Of a DNA stretch of 64,000 bases, positions 23,169-34,030 are shown one piece after another (within the stretch, counting starts at the first letter, position 1; each line of letters starts with the position of its first letter). Made by a program: the position numbers and the translations under genes. The stretch is from positions 138,979,534-139,043,533 of the forward strand of contig OU015496.1 in NCBI GenBank assembly GCA_907164885.2, given 5' to 3'. The notes below the pieces were generated by a model. That model did not search any database and was not told the origin of the DNA. It saw only the letters and a program-made list of their open reading frames with translations. The stretch is from Dolomedes plantarius (lineage: Eukaryota; Arthropoda; Arachnida; Araneae; Dolomedidae).

Positions 23169-24074
23169 TACCCTACAATAATGGATCGGACGCCAACGGA
23201 TTTGCATAAAATACGACTGCATGTCGGATTTTATGCAAATCCATTTTATGCAAAAACGAAAGGAACCTAGTGATTTTGAAAGAGATGATTGGGTGTCACA
23301 TTAGTGGCAAGACTATTCGTGCAATTGCGGTAGAATTATCATAGCCACGGTCAACTGTTGGTGGTGTCGTGAAGAAGTGGAAGACTACGGGAGTTGGGGC
23401 ACGAATTTGCACATGTTGGTCCGTAAACTGACCGAACGGGATCGGTATGTCCTGAAGCGGGAGGTTCGTAAGAACCGCAAGAAACCCCTCCATATCATCA
23501 ACAGTGAGTTTCAACAGGCAGCAGGGGATTGCTCCAGTTCTCAAGTTCGGTGGTGGTGGTGTAGTTGTTGGGGGTGTTTTCGTGATATAACCTGGGACCT
23601 TTGCATGTTGTTCCTGGTTAGTTGAACGCCGACGCCTACATGAACATTTTGGACAATCAGGTTGTTCCTACGCTCTGGCAATTTTATGGTATGGACGAAT
23701 GTTACTTCTAGGACGACAACGCTCCATGTCATGTTGTAGCCTCTGTCAAGCAGTGGTATCAAGATATGGGTGTTAAACGTCTTCCCTGGCCTACTCAGAT
23801 CCGACCTAACCCCATAGAACATTTGTGGGACGAGTTAGAGCGACGCTTACAGACCAGGGAACCACATCCGAAATCTACAGCTGAGCTGACGACATTCTTG
23901 CAGCAGGAATAGACACAAATACCCATAGCTGTGTATCAAAAGCTTGTCGAAAGTATGCCCAGAAGGGTTGCTAGTGTAATTGCAGTACTTTGGGGACCAT
24001 CCCCCTATTAAAGCATGTATTCTTTTCCTTATACCACCACATATTGCTGTCCGGTCCATTATTGTACGGTAGTG
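23168..24074 (+). mobile_element. decayed Tc1-like element with recognisable ends
   Basis: The left end CTACCCTACAATAATGGATC and the right end (complement of CACTACCGTACAATAATGG) are inverted repeats, the left lacking its first two bases. Both are flanked by TA within simple repeats. Just inside the left end is a perfect 15-bp inverted repeat (GGATTTGCATAAAAT, 23198-23212 and 23228-23242). Confidence 0.7.
23243..23985 (+). pseudogene. Tc1-like transposase pseudogene with a central deletion
   Basis: The plus strand, read across frames, gives the helix-turn-helix region (KRKEPSDFERD, then a W..REEVEDYG block). Next comes the linker to the catalytic domain (LTERDRYVLKREVRKNRKKP), then FGGGGVVVGGVF, NADAYMNILDNQVVPTLWQ, DDNAPCHVV and NPIEHLWDELERRL, ending QKLVESMPRRVASV. 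This is the order of a DD34E Tc1 transposase. The first catalytic Asp region (SDES) is deleted between about 23520 and 23550, a stop precedes DDNAPCH, and there are several frame changes. The region before NPIE is one residue shorter than the family norm. It cannot be functional. Confidence 0.8.
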
Positions 24075-24084
24075 TATATGTATA

Positions 24085-24093
24085 CATGCATAC

Positions 24094-24160
<67 letters not shown>
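24085..24160. repeat. (CATA)n then (TA)n microsatellite
   Basis: Short CATA units pass into pure TA to 24160, next to the right end of the Tc1 relic. Confidence 0.9.
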
Positions 24161-24162
<2 letters not shown>

Positions 24163-24356
24163 ATATAAATTAAATTTTGCCTTCTATGAAGTTAAAGAAT
24201 AGATAAGTAATTTAAAAACAAACTTCTTTTATTTAAACCTTAAAAGCATAGATTGTGTTTATACCCAAAGTACATAGGTGGGCTAAAAATTAAAAAGTTA
24301 TTTAAAAAATATTTTAAATTAATTAATGTTTTCAACCTGTGATTTTTTATAATATA

Positions 24357-24864
24357 CTAGAATTATTGCCCGGCGTTGCCCGGGTAGATATATAGATATA
24401 AAATATTTCATGCATTCCATCAAAAAAATGCTGGGCTGCACTCCCGCTCTTCATGTTCATCTGACCAGACAGAATGCGCTTAGCACGTTTCGACTGAAAT
24501 GATATACAAACAATAAGAAAGAAAGAAACTTTGAGCCTGCGGACCTTCGTCTGATTTTAAGGTCATTCCCAACCCTCTTTCTCCCGCGCATTGGAACTTG
24601 CCCCCCCCCCTCCGTCATCCTCAAACCACCCCTCTTAACGCAGCTGGTCGAGGGGAATCCACAGGGGGTAGACGCACCTCTATCGGGCACAAAAAACATT
24701 AAAAAATTAATTTAAAAAACTAATTGAGCCCCAAATTTCGTTTTTCCTGATTTAAATTTCTCGGGTCCAAAACATTAACTGTGTCGAATTTGGTCCCGGT
24801 GGGTGAAACAGGCTATGATTCTATCGCGGACAAACAAACAGACAAGCTCTTTTATATATATAGA
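24357..24864 (-). mobile_element. non-autonomous Helitron-like element
   Basis: On the minus strand it starts TCTATATATATAAAAGAGC (24864) and ends with a short GC-rich hairpin (CCCGG, loop GCAACG, CCGGG), then AATAATTCTAG (24357). An A precedes the TC and a T follows the CTAG. This is the Helitron signature: 5' TC, 3' hairpin, CTRR end, insertion between A and T, no target duplication. No Rep/helicase sequence is present. The start resembles those at 45039 and 47789. Confidence 0.65.
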
Positions 24865-25072
24865 TATAATGCAAAGGAAGCACAATATTTCTCAAAAAAA
24901 ATTAATTAATTTAGATGATAATTTTTAACCATATAATATGTCACTACAAATTATTTGTTTTTTACCCCATTAAATGCTTTGAATCCCAGAACAGAAAATT
25001 CCAGTTCCAGTTGAAAGTTCAGAGCACGAAATTATTTTATTTAATTACTACATTAAGTCGCATAACTTTCAA

Positions 25073-25373
25073 ACATCTATCTTCATTCTTAAGTGACCTA
25101 ACATCTTCCTTCAAATCATTTATTCCTTACTTCAAATTTAGAGAAGGCACAACGAAAAAATCATAAGATAGTCATACAAATCAAGTCTTCATAATCAGCG
25201 TTTTAAATTCTCGTTACCTCTTGCTCTCAAAACACATTTACGTAATGAACTACATCAATTGGTGATAACTGCAAGTGATTTACTTGTCAGCTGTAGATTG
25301 AACGAAGCTCCCATCACGCCGGAGAGTAGTCACAACGTCTTTTGTTGTACGAATTCATTGAATGTGAGGCAGT
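25073..25373. repeat. dispersed ~300-bp repeat, copy A
   Basis: It aligns in the same orientation with 31746-32037. Shared blocks include ATCATAAGATAG, GCGTTTTAAATTCTCGTTAC, CTTGCTCTCAAA, ATTGCAAGTGATTTA and GAAGCTCCC. No terminal repeats or coding frame were seen, so its class is unknown. Confidence 0.6.
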
Positions 25374-25734
25374 AATTTCCTCTTTCATGAAGTTAAGTTG
25401 CGGGTAATTTTTTGTTCGCAGACGTAAGAATTAATGTGTCATCTCATGACTTCCCAGAAGCGAAAGTGTATTATCAAAGTAACTGACACAGATTTTTACT
25501 TTTAAAAATCTTAAAAAGCTCGAGCACGCACAGATCGAGCACGCGGGGGTAATGACTCAAACGTTTCCTTAAACATCTTTAAAAGGAATTTGAGTTAGAG
25601 AACGTTTATGTCAAAGTTTTGATACCTTGGTGAAATAGTTTAAAATTTTTAAAACCTTGGTGAAATAGTTTAAAAATATTTCACCTTCTCCGACTGTCCA
25701 CCAATATTGCAAAATATTGCAAGATTAATTTTAC
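25374..25734. other. no gene seen
   Basis: AT-rich. A short internal repetition of CCTTGGTGAAATAGTTTAAA occurs near 25624-25676. Confidence 0.4.
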
Positions 25735-26090
25735 TGTTCATAGTGTTGTTGTTCTATTGTGACTGATTCCCTTGACCGACAAGTACACTGTCAATTCAAA
25801 CCCATAACGGCTATTGGGCGAAATGGTGCGGCTGCGGTTCTTAAAAGCACCACAAGGGTCGTAGTCCAACTTGGCTAAATGACTGGCCCCGAAATTTTGA
25901 ACCGAGTCAAGTGACGAGACCAGAACACTTGACCCCGCACCTCCAGAGGTAAATTTGAGAACTTGGAGGACCTGGCAGCCACGACAGATTTTTCGTGCAC
26001 TAACCGTCATTAGTGTACACGGCGGTGGATTTGTGAGTGACCGGCATCGAACCAGAGACAGTTCATAGTAGGCATTATAAGGTTGAAAAA
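25735..26090 (-). repeat. SINE-like repeat (same family as 33125-33560)
   Basis: Read on the minus strand it contains a B box-like CTGGTTCGATGCCGG, then the shared body (CGTGGCTGCCAGGTCCTCC, CAAATTTACCTCTGGAGGTG, CGGGGTCAAGTG). It ends in a CAACAACA tail near 25740. The body matches the copy at 33288-33555 closely. A 122-codon frame across it is fortuitous. Confidence 0.7.
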
Positions 26091-27594
26091 CTTTCATTAA
26101 TTGCATTAATAAAAAACGTTAGAATAACACTTTCTGTGTTCTTTAAATGAATCCATTTGAAGTTTCATAATGAAAAGGGATTATATGAAGTCATCGTAAG
26201 AAACTTTGAACGAATGAATCATAATAGATTTTGGGATATAGTCAGAGGTTTAAAATCAATTTTGTCAATTGATTGCTGCAATTTTTATCATTTTTCTACG
26301 TAGTCATTATACAAATTCTTATTCAATATTGTATATATATGTTCCTAACGCCAGTTTTTTCGACATTTCAAAGTCCTTTATCAAAAATTATGCAGTAACA
26401 ATTGGTAATTGATACGTTCGCCATAATAGGCGACCTGATTCTTTTAATGTACGGACTATTATCTTAGATGTTTGAACTGTTCTCGAAAATTTCATTAAAT
26501 TTCATGGAGTTGGCAATAATGTTTCGTCATAATTTCATTGGTAGCGAAATTGTTAATCTCTTATTGTTTAAATTGCTATTCTCTTATCAAAAGGTCGTTC
26601 ATTTTTTTCAAGCGTTTGTACCAAAAAATTTTTAAACGTAAGGTGACAGTCTGCTTCAATTATCTCTAAATATGATAGAACCTTTTAGTTTACAAAAAAG
26701 AATCTGAGTTATGGTGAAATATGGATTTTTAAAAATATGCAAACGATAACTTACACATCTTTAAAATGAAATGGGTCATATAGCAGTATTGACAGATAAA
26801 GTTTATCTTACCTCAACCTCCATATTGCATCAGATAAATCTCCCCATTTTAACAAAAGACTTACCATGAGAAAGACAAGTTATGGAATAAATAAATTCTA
26901 ATTAAACGAGATGCCATTCTGACAAGCGATGTTTGCGTGAAAAATGAGATTACATCTAACTCTTATACATTCTACTCGTATAATTGAGCGCTTGATTCAT
27001 ATGCTAATGATATTTTCACAACATATTTGAAACTTGAGGGACAAGACAATCAGAGATAAATTTCTTGGGTTTTAATTATGTCTGCTAGTTTTTCATGCGT
27101 AGAACTGGATATTTTTAAAGGGAATGGTACCCTTGTCCACTCTTCTTATGTACGGCATTCAAGTTGTTGTTGGTGGAATTTTCAAAAATAATATTTTTAA
27201 AGAGATATTTTAATAACATTTTTTATATTTCAAAAGGTATTTTTATTTTCATTTTATCTCCAATAGACTGATAATTCTACATCTGTTTAGTGTTTCAAAT
27301 TTTAGGTTAAATATTCAAATAATTAAAAAGACAATAGTAGAGTGTTAAATTTTAAGATAAATGTTCCAAGCACAGTCGAACATCATTAAAACATCGTCGT
27401 TAAACTTCCAGTTTTACACACGACTAAACATTAGGCCGTTACAAAAATTTATTGATGTCCTTTATGAAAAGACCAACATTTTATTGCAATTTTCAACACG
27501 TTTAAAGACTAAAGTTAAACGTTATTCTAACAAATTTGCAATATATGAGTTTAATTTACCATTTCTTTAAATGCCATTGGTTCTCAGACTGATA
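26091..27594. other. no gene seen
   Basis: AT-rich. The open frame at 27361-27570 (69 codons) is unrecognised. The region ends at the TA (27593-27594) that flanks the next element. Confidence 0.4.
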
Positions 27595-28900
27595 CAGAAG
27601 GTCGTTCGCACTTTATGGAAACGATTTTATAAATTATATTTGGAATTCGCATATAGAGATAAAAATCTGGAAACTTCAGAGTAATCGTCTACTACTGTTT
27701 TGTTTTGATCGAAATGTAAAAGACTCGATTTATTTTTAAAATGGCTCTTAAAATTGATGGGTGGCTCGAAGGTTACGTAACTGCGCTTTCCGAGGGGAAA
27801 TATTCGTATCAGCAAATTATAAAGCGGTGCAAAAATCGCGGTTACGAGATTTCAAAAGAAGTTATTTATAATATATTAAATTTGAAAGGGAAAAAACGAC
27901 TAACTGAAAGTAAAAATGAAAACATGACTACGAAACCTCCTCATAGACTGTTCGAACGCAGGTAAATATCAAGAAAGGGAAGTCTCTGATCCCAAAAGAA
28001 AATCCGCCGACTCAAAGATCCATTGCATTGAAACTAGGAATGTCTTCTGGCATTGTAAGTGAAATCCTTCATAAAGACTCGAAGATAAAAAAGATGTTTA
28101 AACCTAAAGTTCATCTGCTTTTGCCAAAGCATATTGCTGAAAGAAAAACAAATTGTAGAAAATTACAACATGAAAAACCCCTAGCTGCTGAAAAATGGAA
28201 ATTTGTGGTAACACTCGATGAGGCATGGGTGTACTTAAGTGACTGTAATAAAAAAAGATAAATTTTCTATTGCTTGGCTGACGGGAATGACCGTACGAAA
28301 TGGCTTCGTCAGTGTACAGAAAAGTTCCCAAAGGGATTCATGATAGTTGCAGGATTTTGTTACAGCGACAAATTAAAAATCAAAAAAGTCTCATGTAAAG
28401 ACAGAATTAATTCACTCCACTATCAGCAGAATATTTTAGAACCAATTTTCGAAGAAGAAATTTCAGCCTTATATGGAAAGGGAATTGATAAAGTTGAGCT
28501 TCATATGGACAAAGCCTCTAGTCACACGTCTAAATCAACTTCCGCTTATTTAACAAAAAAAGAATCAGAAACAGGAGTGAAGTGTATCCCGTTTAATGAA
28601 ATACCTGTAAAATCACCTGACACTTCTCCAATGGACTTTTGCACTTTCGGTTTATTAAAGCGAACCTTAAGAAAACGGTATCCAAGACCACTGAACGGAC
28701 TTTGGAAAACGGTCCAAGAGGAATGGGGTAAAATTTACACGGCAATACTAAGAAAAAGTTTACTTTCATGGAAAATTCGAGCGAGAGCTATTGTCAAGAA
28801 ACATGGTTACCATATAGAAGCAAATCGCCACAAAAATATGGCATTTATACATAAAACTTAACTATCAAAATCGTTTCCATAAAGTGCGAACGATCTTCTG
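27595..28900 (+). mobile_element. mariner-superfamily element of DD41D (rosa-like) type, complete ends
   Basis: A 1306-bp element with 34-bp terminal inverted repeats, starting CAGAAGGTCGTTCGCACTTT at left and CAGAAGATCGTTCGCACTTT on the complement at right, with a single mismatch over the 34 bp. TA lies on both sides (27593-27594 and 28901-28902). One transposase pseudogene fills the interior. The near-identical ends point to a fairly recent insertion. Confidence 0.88.
27741..28861 (+). pseudogene. DD41D (rosa-like) mariner transposase with one frameshift and one stop
   Basis: The reading starts MALKIDGWLEGYVTALSEGK with a helix-turn-helix (QQIIKRCKNRGYEISKEVIY). A one-base shift near 27960 moves it to the next frame (RSIALKLGMSSGIVSEILHK), and an in-frame TAA at 28259-28261 interrupts it before IFYCLADGNDRTKW. 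The catalytic aspartates are visible in VVTLDEAWVY, ELHMDKASSH and SPDTSPMDFC. I count 41 residues between the second and third, the spacing that defines the DD41D/rosa clade, as against 34 in classical mariner and Tc1. All three are aspartate. The C-terminus ends normally at 28861. Only two lesions separate this copy from a full-length frame, so it died recently. Confidence 0.85.
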
Positions 28901-29080
28901 TATTGTCAAATTCCATTAGGTCATATCCCTTTCCCTTTACTAAAACTTTACATTTGATTTTCATAATACCTCTCATTTGTACCTTTTAAAGTGCTCTACA
29001 TAACTGTTGATACGAACCATTTATTTTCCTAGCTGATATGCGTGTAGAATAGAATTTACAGCATGACATTTCCTCACATC

Positions 29081-29160
29081 TCCGGAATGGTTTAGTGGTC
29101 AAGACGCCAACTTTTGTACCAGAGGTTTGATTCCCGCTCCCTACAGCCATTTATTACGGT
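29081..29160 (+). repeat. tRNA-like SINE head
   Basis: A box-like ATGGTTTAGTGGTCAAGACG and B box-like AGAGGTTTGATTCCCGC are at tRNA spacing, but the acceptor stem does not pair, so it is not a functional tRNA gene. The body after it is not recognisable. Confidence 0.5.
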
Positions 29161-29363
29161 GACACTTCACCACTAGAAAAATGCATAATGGATCATAAGG
29201 AAGTATAAAATAAATATTCATTGAAAAAAGCACCTTCCGAACAAAAGTCAATAGGACCAATAGGAAAATTTGAAGCAACTTTGCTTCCTGGCCACTCCCT
29301 CTCTGTCAGTACAAACATGTTGCAAGGATGGCGGAAAGAGAACCTAAAAGTAATAGAAAAAAA

Positions 29364-29691
29364 TTTCAGGTAGTCTCTTCTAACGAAACTACCGTGGGTT
29401 ATTAACGTAGGATTATTTATCGTTGCTTAAGTCTTTTATATGTATATATGTATGTATGTGTTATGTATATATGTATATCTATATATATATATATGTACGT
29501 ATGTATATATACATATATATGTATGTCAAAATTTTCACACAATTTGGTACTTTTCTGTTTAACTGTTTACTGCTTGTCGAAGCGATACAGACTGGGTTTG
29601 GCACGCTGCCAAAATTATAACTCACAACGCAGGACATCTGAAATTTTGTTTTCCGTAGGACCGTTATGGAGGAACGTAATCTTACGTTAAA
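29364..29691 (+). mobile_element. MITE of the TTAACGTAGGATTAC family, copy 2, with internal TA/TG repeat
   Basis: Same start (TTTCAGGTAGTCTCTTC), inner inverted repeats (TTAACGTAGGATTA at 29402 and the complement ending 29691) and internal blocks as copy 1. Between the left arm and the TCAAAATTTT block it carries a TA- and TATG-rich array (about 29438-29525). Confidence 0.78.
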
Positions 29692-30164
29692 ATAAGTATC
29701 GTTATCCTGGAGTTCGTTCGCTAAATTTTTGTGTTTATCCCCGATTGGATTAAACTCTGCTGTTTAGTGGCCGAGAACAATTTAATAATGATAACTAGAG
29801 GGTAGAGAGTTTAGATAGAAACACAATATATATTACTATTTTGTCTTTTACTTTTTTAAATATGTTTTTTTTACCTTGGTTGGGCAAAGTATCGGTTTTT
29901 ACGAATGTAAGCTAGTATCTAACAATGAAGTCAGGAGGGTGGAGAATTTACTTGAGAATTAATCTTTATAAGTTCGGTCTGTATAGGGTTGGCATCATCT
30001 ACTATTAAAAAAAAGAAAGATAATGCAAAAAAATGTGCATCCAACTCTCAGCGTCGTTAAATTAAAGGAACAATATTTTGTACGGAGAACTGAAAAAATG
30101 GTGAAGGAGTGTGGAAAGAATGGACAGCATAATTTGAGGATTTCTCCCTCAAATTTTTGAGAAG
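29692..30164. other. no gene seen
   Basis: AT-rich flank without recognisable features. Confidence 0.4.
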
Positions 30165-30172
30165 GTTTAATG

Positions 30173-30612
30173 CAGAGGTGTCCAACTTTTTTGCTTGCCC
30201 TGGCGAAATTGCCTTGGGGGGAATACAAAATATGAAATACAGTTACTTTATAGAAATAACAAAACGTACATTATTTTTCACTTTATCATAAAAAAGGGAG
30301 CAACATTAACTTAAAATTAGTAGGATATTTGACCTTGATTTTATGAAACTAATGCTTCAATGTCACGATGGAAATGGTTGCAATTCTTCGTAAGTCCATA
30401 AGGTTTCCCATCAGAAAGTTTACTCTTCGAGTGCTTCATCTTTAAAAATAATTGTTGACAAATGTAGCTAGTGCCAAAAAGCTATGGCATGAATAGGGCG
30501 TGATTTTGAAGAGGGGATATTTTTGTTTGAGGGGGGGGGGGGATTTTATAAAGTTTACGATCTTGTAGGGCCGCATTGTTAGCTGTTAAGGGCCGCCGGT
30601 TGGACACATCTG
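30173..30612. mobile_element. non-autonomous hAT-type element inside a tRNA-like SINE
   Basis: The ends CAGAGGTGTCCAAC and the complement of CAGATGTGTCCAACCGG are inverted repeats with the hAT pattern. The flanks GTTTAATG (30165-30172) and GCTTAATG (30613-30620) match at 7 of 8 positions. A run of ten G is near 30532. No transposase frame is present. Confidence 0.72.
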
Positions 30613-30680
30613 GCTTAATGATTAGAACGTTGGCTTCGAACTGTTTGGAAGCAAGATTCGATTTTCGCTCTTGACAGAGC
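30613..30680 (+). repeat. tRNA-like SINE fragment, split by the preceding hAT element
   Basis: Joining the flanks of the hAT insert gives an A box-like TTTAATGATTAGAACG, followed by a B box-like AAGATTCGATTTTCGC. This resembles the head at 29081. The hAT element therefore appears to have landed in the A box. Confidence 0.4.
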
Positions 30681-31089
30681 AGTTCTACATTGGTCTCATA
30701 ATAATTTATGTTGAAAGTCTGCTTGTTTTTACATATATCTATGTCCGTGTGCATACATGCAAACTCCCAGTAAAAACCTTTGAACGGACATCAAATTCCT
30801 GATCAACATGTCCAGTATAAGTAACACATCGAGATGTAAATAAATAACCAATCCAGATTAAGATGAGATACTTGACTTAGGGAGATGTGGTTTGGAAAAA
30901 GTTGATTTTTCCAAATTTTTGAATCTATATTTTGTGACCTGAAACAACTTATTTTATTGTAATTTCGCGAATTAACAGTAACTATAAATTTAATTAAAGT
31001 AACTGCTTCAACTCTAGAGAAAAAATATGATCATATGAGGATAAAAACAAAGAAAAAATAATTTAAAATAATCAAATAAGTGATCAAAT
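30681..31089. other. no gene seen
   Basis: AT-rich, with nothing recognisable. Confidence 0.4.
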
Positions 31090-31166
31090 AATCCTTTTGT
31101 GGGTATTATTTAAATGAAGTTTTTAAGTATAAAAAACTTCATTTAAATAATACCCACAAAAGGATT
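31090..31166. repeat. perfect 35-bp inverted repeat with 7-nt loop
   Basis: The left arm 31090-31124 and the right arm 31132-31166 are exact reverse complements over 35 bases, with loop AAGTATA (31125-31131). The left arm begins AATCCTTTTGTGGGTATTAT. No flanking duplication was found. A transcript would fold into a long hairpin. Origin as a foldback replication error, a tiny MITE or a small-RNA precursor cannot be told apart. Confidence 0.9.
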
Positions 31167-31745
31167 TTATTGTCATACCTCTCCGTTGCCATAAACATGT
31201 CACTTTGCTTCTTGCGTTTTAAAAACTTTCAGCAGCTGCTGGGTTCCGGTTTTTTTTCGTAAATTTTACCATTGAAGTCACGCCGTATAGTTTCAAGTTT
31301 AATATAAAAGTGAAAGCGGAAAGTTTTACAAGCAAAAATTTTACTCGATATTAATCGGTCAATTAATCAAGCATAATGCTTAAATCACTAAACGGAAGTT
31401 CTAGGTATCCCTATCGGAAATTATGTGACGAAAATACCACAGTGTAAGCTTATTGGTTCTTAGGCGCTGACACAATGGATTTAAGACAAGGGTGTTATTT
31501 CGCATGCTTGTTCTATGTAGGTGATAATAAGGCGAGAGGGGAAACAGGGTGTTAATTATTGCAAGAATGAGAATTGTTGATTGTTGCAGAACTAGCAGAC
31601 TGAATCTCATTTCCCAACCAACACGCCTAGGTATCTGATAATAAACGCTCAATATGATCTATATTCTTAATCTCATTAAATAGAGCGGCTATGTTAAATG
31701 TTTAACTTCCTTCTATCACGAAGTGAGCAGGGATCTTTGAAATTA
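31167..31745. other. no gene seen
   Basis: AT-rich. An 83-codon minus-strand frame at 31401-31652 has no recognisable domain. Confidence 0.4.
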
Positions 31746-32037
31746 ATATCTATCTTCATTCTCGTGTTACGTAACAGCTTTCTTCAAATCGTTTATTTAT
31801 TACTTAAAATTAAGTAAAGGCACGATGAAATAAATCATAAGATAGACATACAAACAAAATTTTCATCGTCAGCGTTTTAAATTCTCGTTACTTCTTGCTC
31901 TCAAAGCACATTTACATGAGGAAGTAAATTTGTTGGTAATAATTGCAAGTGATTTATCTGTCAGTTGAAGATTGAATGAAGCTCCCTTCGAGCCAGAAAG
32001 TAGTCTCAACGTCATTTGTTACAGGAATTCACTGAAT
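31746..32037. repeat. dispersed ~300-bp repeat, copy B
   Basis: Same orientation as copy A at 25073-25373, displaced by about 6.67 kb, with the same order of shared blocks (ATCATAAGATAG, GCGTTTTAAATTCTCGTTAC, CTTGCTCTCAAA, ATTGCAAGTGATTTA). Confidence 0.6.
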
Positions 32038-33124
32038 ATAGAAGTTAAAATCAAATGGAGCGGGGATATGAACATTTTTTGGTCCAAAAAATTTAAATTC
32101 ATGTTTTAACCGTACCGTTTTTCTGATTTCAAACACTCTAGCAATAAAACAAAATAAGTTAGTCTCATAACCTAGTAGTCAGTATTGTTATTTTAACAAT
32201 TAGAAAGGTATTAATTTCACTCGTTATCCATCAATAATACCCTCTGTGTCGACAGATTAAAAGTTTTAACATTTTAAGATAGGAATTTTTTAATACCGTA
32301 TTATAGTCCAGGGAAATATACTAGGTAAAGAGATGATGTATATTTTATACATAATTTTGGATAGAGGTAAGAGATTTTTTAAATTTTATATTTCATAAAA
32401 AAAATGGTTAATTTTTAAGCAATTTTGCTAATTATTGAGAAATACTGTATTTAGACACTTGTTCATCTTTGTTAGTTAAAATTCTTGACATGAATGTATA
32501 ATTTTTCTCAAGCTAATCATAATTTAAAATAACATATTTTAAGGTTATTAACGGAAAAATGCAATTAGAAGAAAGAAAAAATATTTAAAAAATCTTTCAC
32601 GAAAAGAACGAGAATATATTTAACGTTTAGTGTTTTATAAAGAAAGAAATACCCCAAAACAATTTTAGATGCTTGCAGTATAACATAAAACTATAATGAG
32701 TCTAATCTTAATTTTTTTCCAGGTATACATAATTTAAAAGACTAACACCATTTGAAACATAAGTGTAATAGCATTTGTACGAGTGGCAAATTTTTTCTTG
32801 AAAAAGAATATTTAAATCAAATTTACAGACTAAAGAAATGAGTTCATTTGAAAAGTATCGCAATATATTTTAAAGTGTAGATAGTTTTAAAGGGGTGAGA
32901 GATTTTATATTTTTATTATAAAACATTCCAAAATTATGATACAGAAATTGCTTGATTCTTTCGAATCCTTATTCTTGTAGTGTTATAATGATAGCTAAAA
33001 ATATATTCAATCATTATAACTTAAAAGTTTCTGTGATAGGAAATATACAGTGTATTTATAAACCACTTGAACAAATATTTTTTTTCTGAAGAAATTAATG
33101 GGAATTTTAAGGCATAAACTCATG
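32038..33124. other. no gene seen
   Basis: Very AT-rich, without a supported feature. Confidence 0.4.
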
Positions 33125-33159
33125 GGCGCAGTAGCCCAGTTGGCAAGAGCAGCGGGCCA

Positions 33160-33249
<90 letters not shown>

Positions 33250-33560
33250 TATGATTGATCAACGCCTTTGGTTCGATGCTCGTTGATGACAAATTCCACC
33301 CCCGAGTACGCTAATGGCGGCTGGTGCACGCAAAATTTGTCGTGGCTGCAATGTCCTCCAAGTTCTCAAAATTTACCTCTGGAGGTGCGGGGTCAAGTGT
33401 ACCGGTCAAAACTACGGGACCGGTCAGTTAGCCAAGTCGGACTCCAACCCTTATGGTGCTAACTTAAAAACCGGAGCCGCATCACTTATCCCAATAGCCT
33501 ATAATGGCCTTGATCTGATGTTTCTGTCGGTCAAGTGGCATAAGCAACAACAACAGGTAT
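33125..33560 (+). repeat. SINE with a (TA)n array between its A and B boxes
   Basis: An A box-like GCGCAGTAGCCCAGTTGGCA at 33126 is separated by ~80 bp of pure TA (33163-33245) from a B box-like TTTGGTTCGATGCTCG near 33269. The body that follows (CAAAATTTACCTCTGGAGGT and CGGGGTCAAGTG) matches the minus-strand copy at 25735-26090, and the tail is CAACAACAACAG. The tRNA-like head and body identify a SINE. The array has pushed the two promoter boxes far beyond tRNA spacing. Confidence 0.75.
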
Positions 33561-33955
33561 AAACTTACATTTTCATTCATCTTCTACATTAATTTATTAC
33601 ATTGTCTGCGCGTTGAAGAATATATTGCTACATATTTCTGTAGTAAATGAGTATTTGCTGATAAATGCAACTAAATATTTCTGCTTTATGCATAATGCCT
33701 GCCAAATGGGCGCTGCAAGTTAGAAACAAGGCACGTCCCCAGTCAACAGGTAGTCTTGGACCTAAGTTTCGCCCTTAGTAAGGGCTCCTTAGCAGGGCAT
33801 TACCAATGACATGACTGTGGGTCACCAGTAAAAACTGAGCGATATTCTGCATTAGGAATTCCTTTCCCTCCACCATACTCTTCGGTATATTTCTATTTAC
33901 GTGATATTCTTTCATCTTACTGTTATTTTCGATTTTTTATTATCAATTTTTTTTT
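33561..33955. other. no gene seen
   Basis: Moderate GC patch near 33710-33830, possibly an old repeat. Otherwise unremarkable. Confidence 0.4.
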
Positions 33956-34030
33956 GTGCTCCCGTAGCACAGTGCCGACGTGCTGGCCTGCTGACACGCT
34001 GGTCGCGGGTTCGTACCCCGACGGTGTAGC
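33956..34030 (+). repeat. tRNA-like SINE head
   Basis: TGCTCCCGTAGCACAGTGCC gives an A box-like start, and GCGGGTTCGTACCCCGAC a B box with a paired T-arm. The acceptor ends do not pair convincingly, so a SINE head is more likely than a tRNA gene. Confidence 0.45.

Noticed and set aside
25738..26106. 122-codon minus-strand open frame as a gene
   Set aside because: It lies across a SINE-like repeat whose other copy (33314-33562) keeps only a short frame over the same body.
33956..34030. Functional tRNA gene here or at 29081, 20476, 15410 or 56438
   Set aside because: A and B boxes are present, but acceptor and anticodon stems do not pair and several have second copies with SINE bodies.
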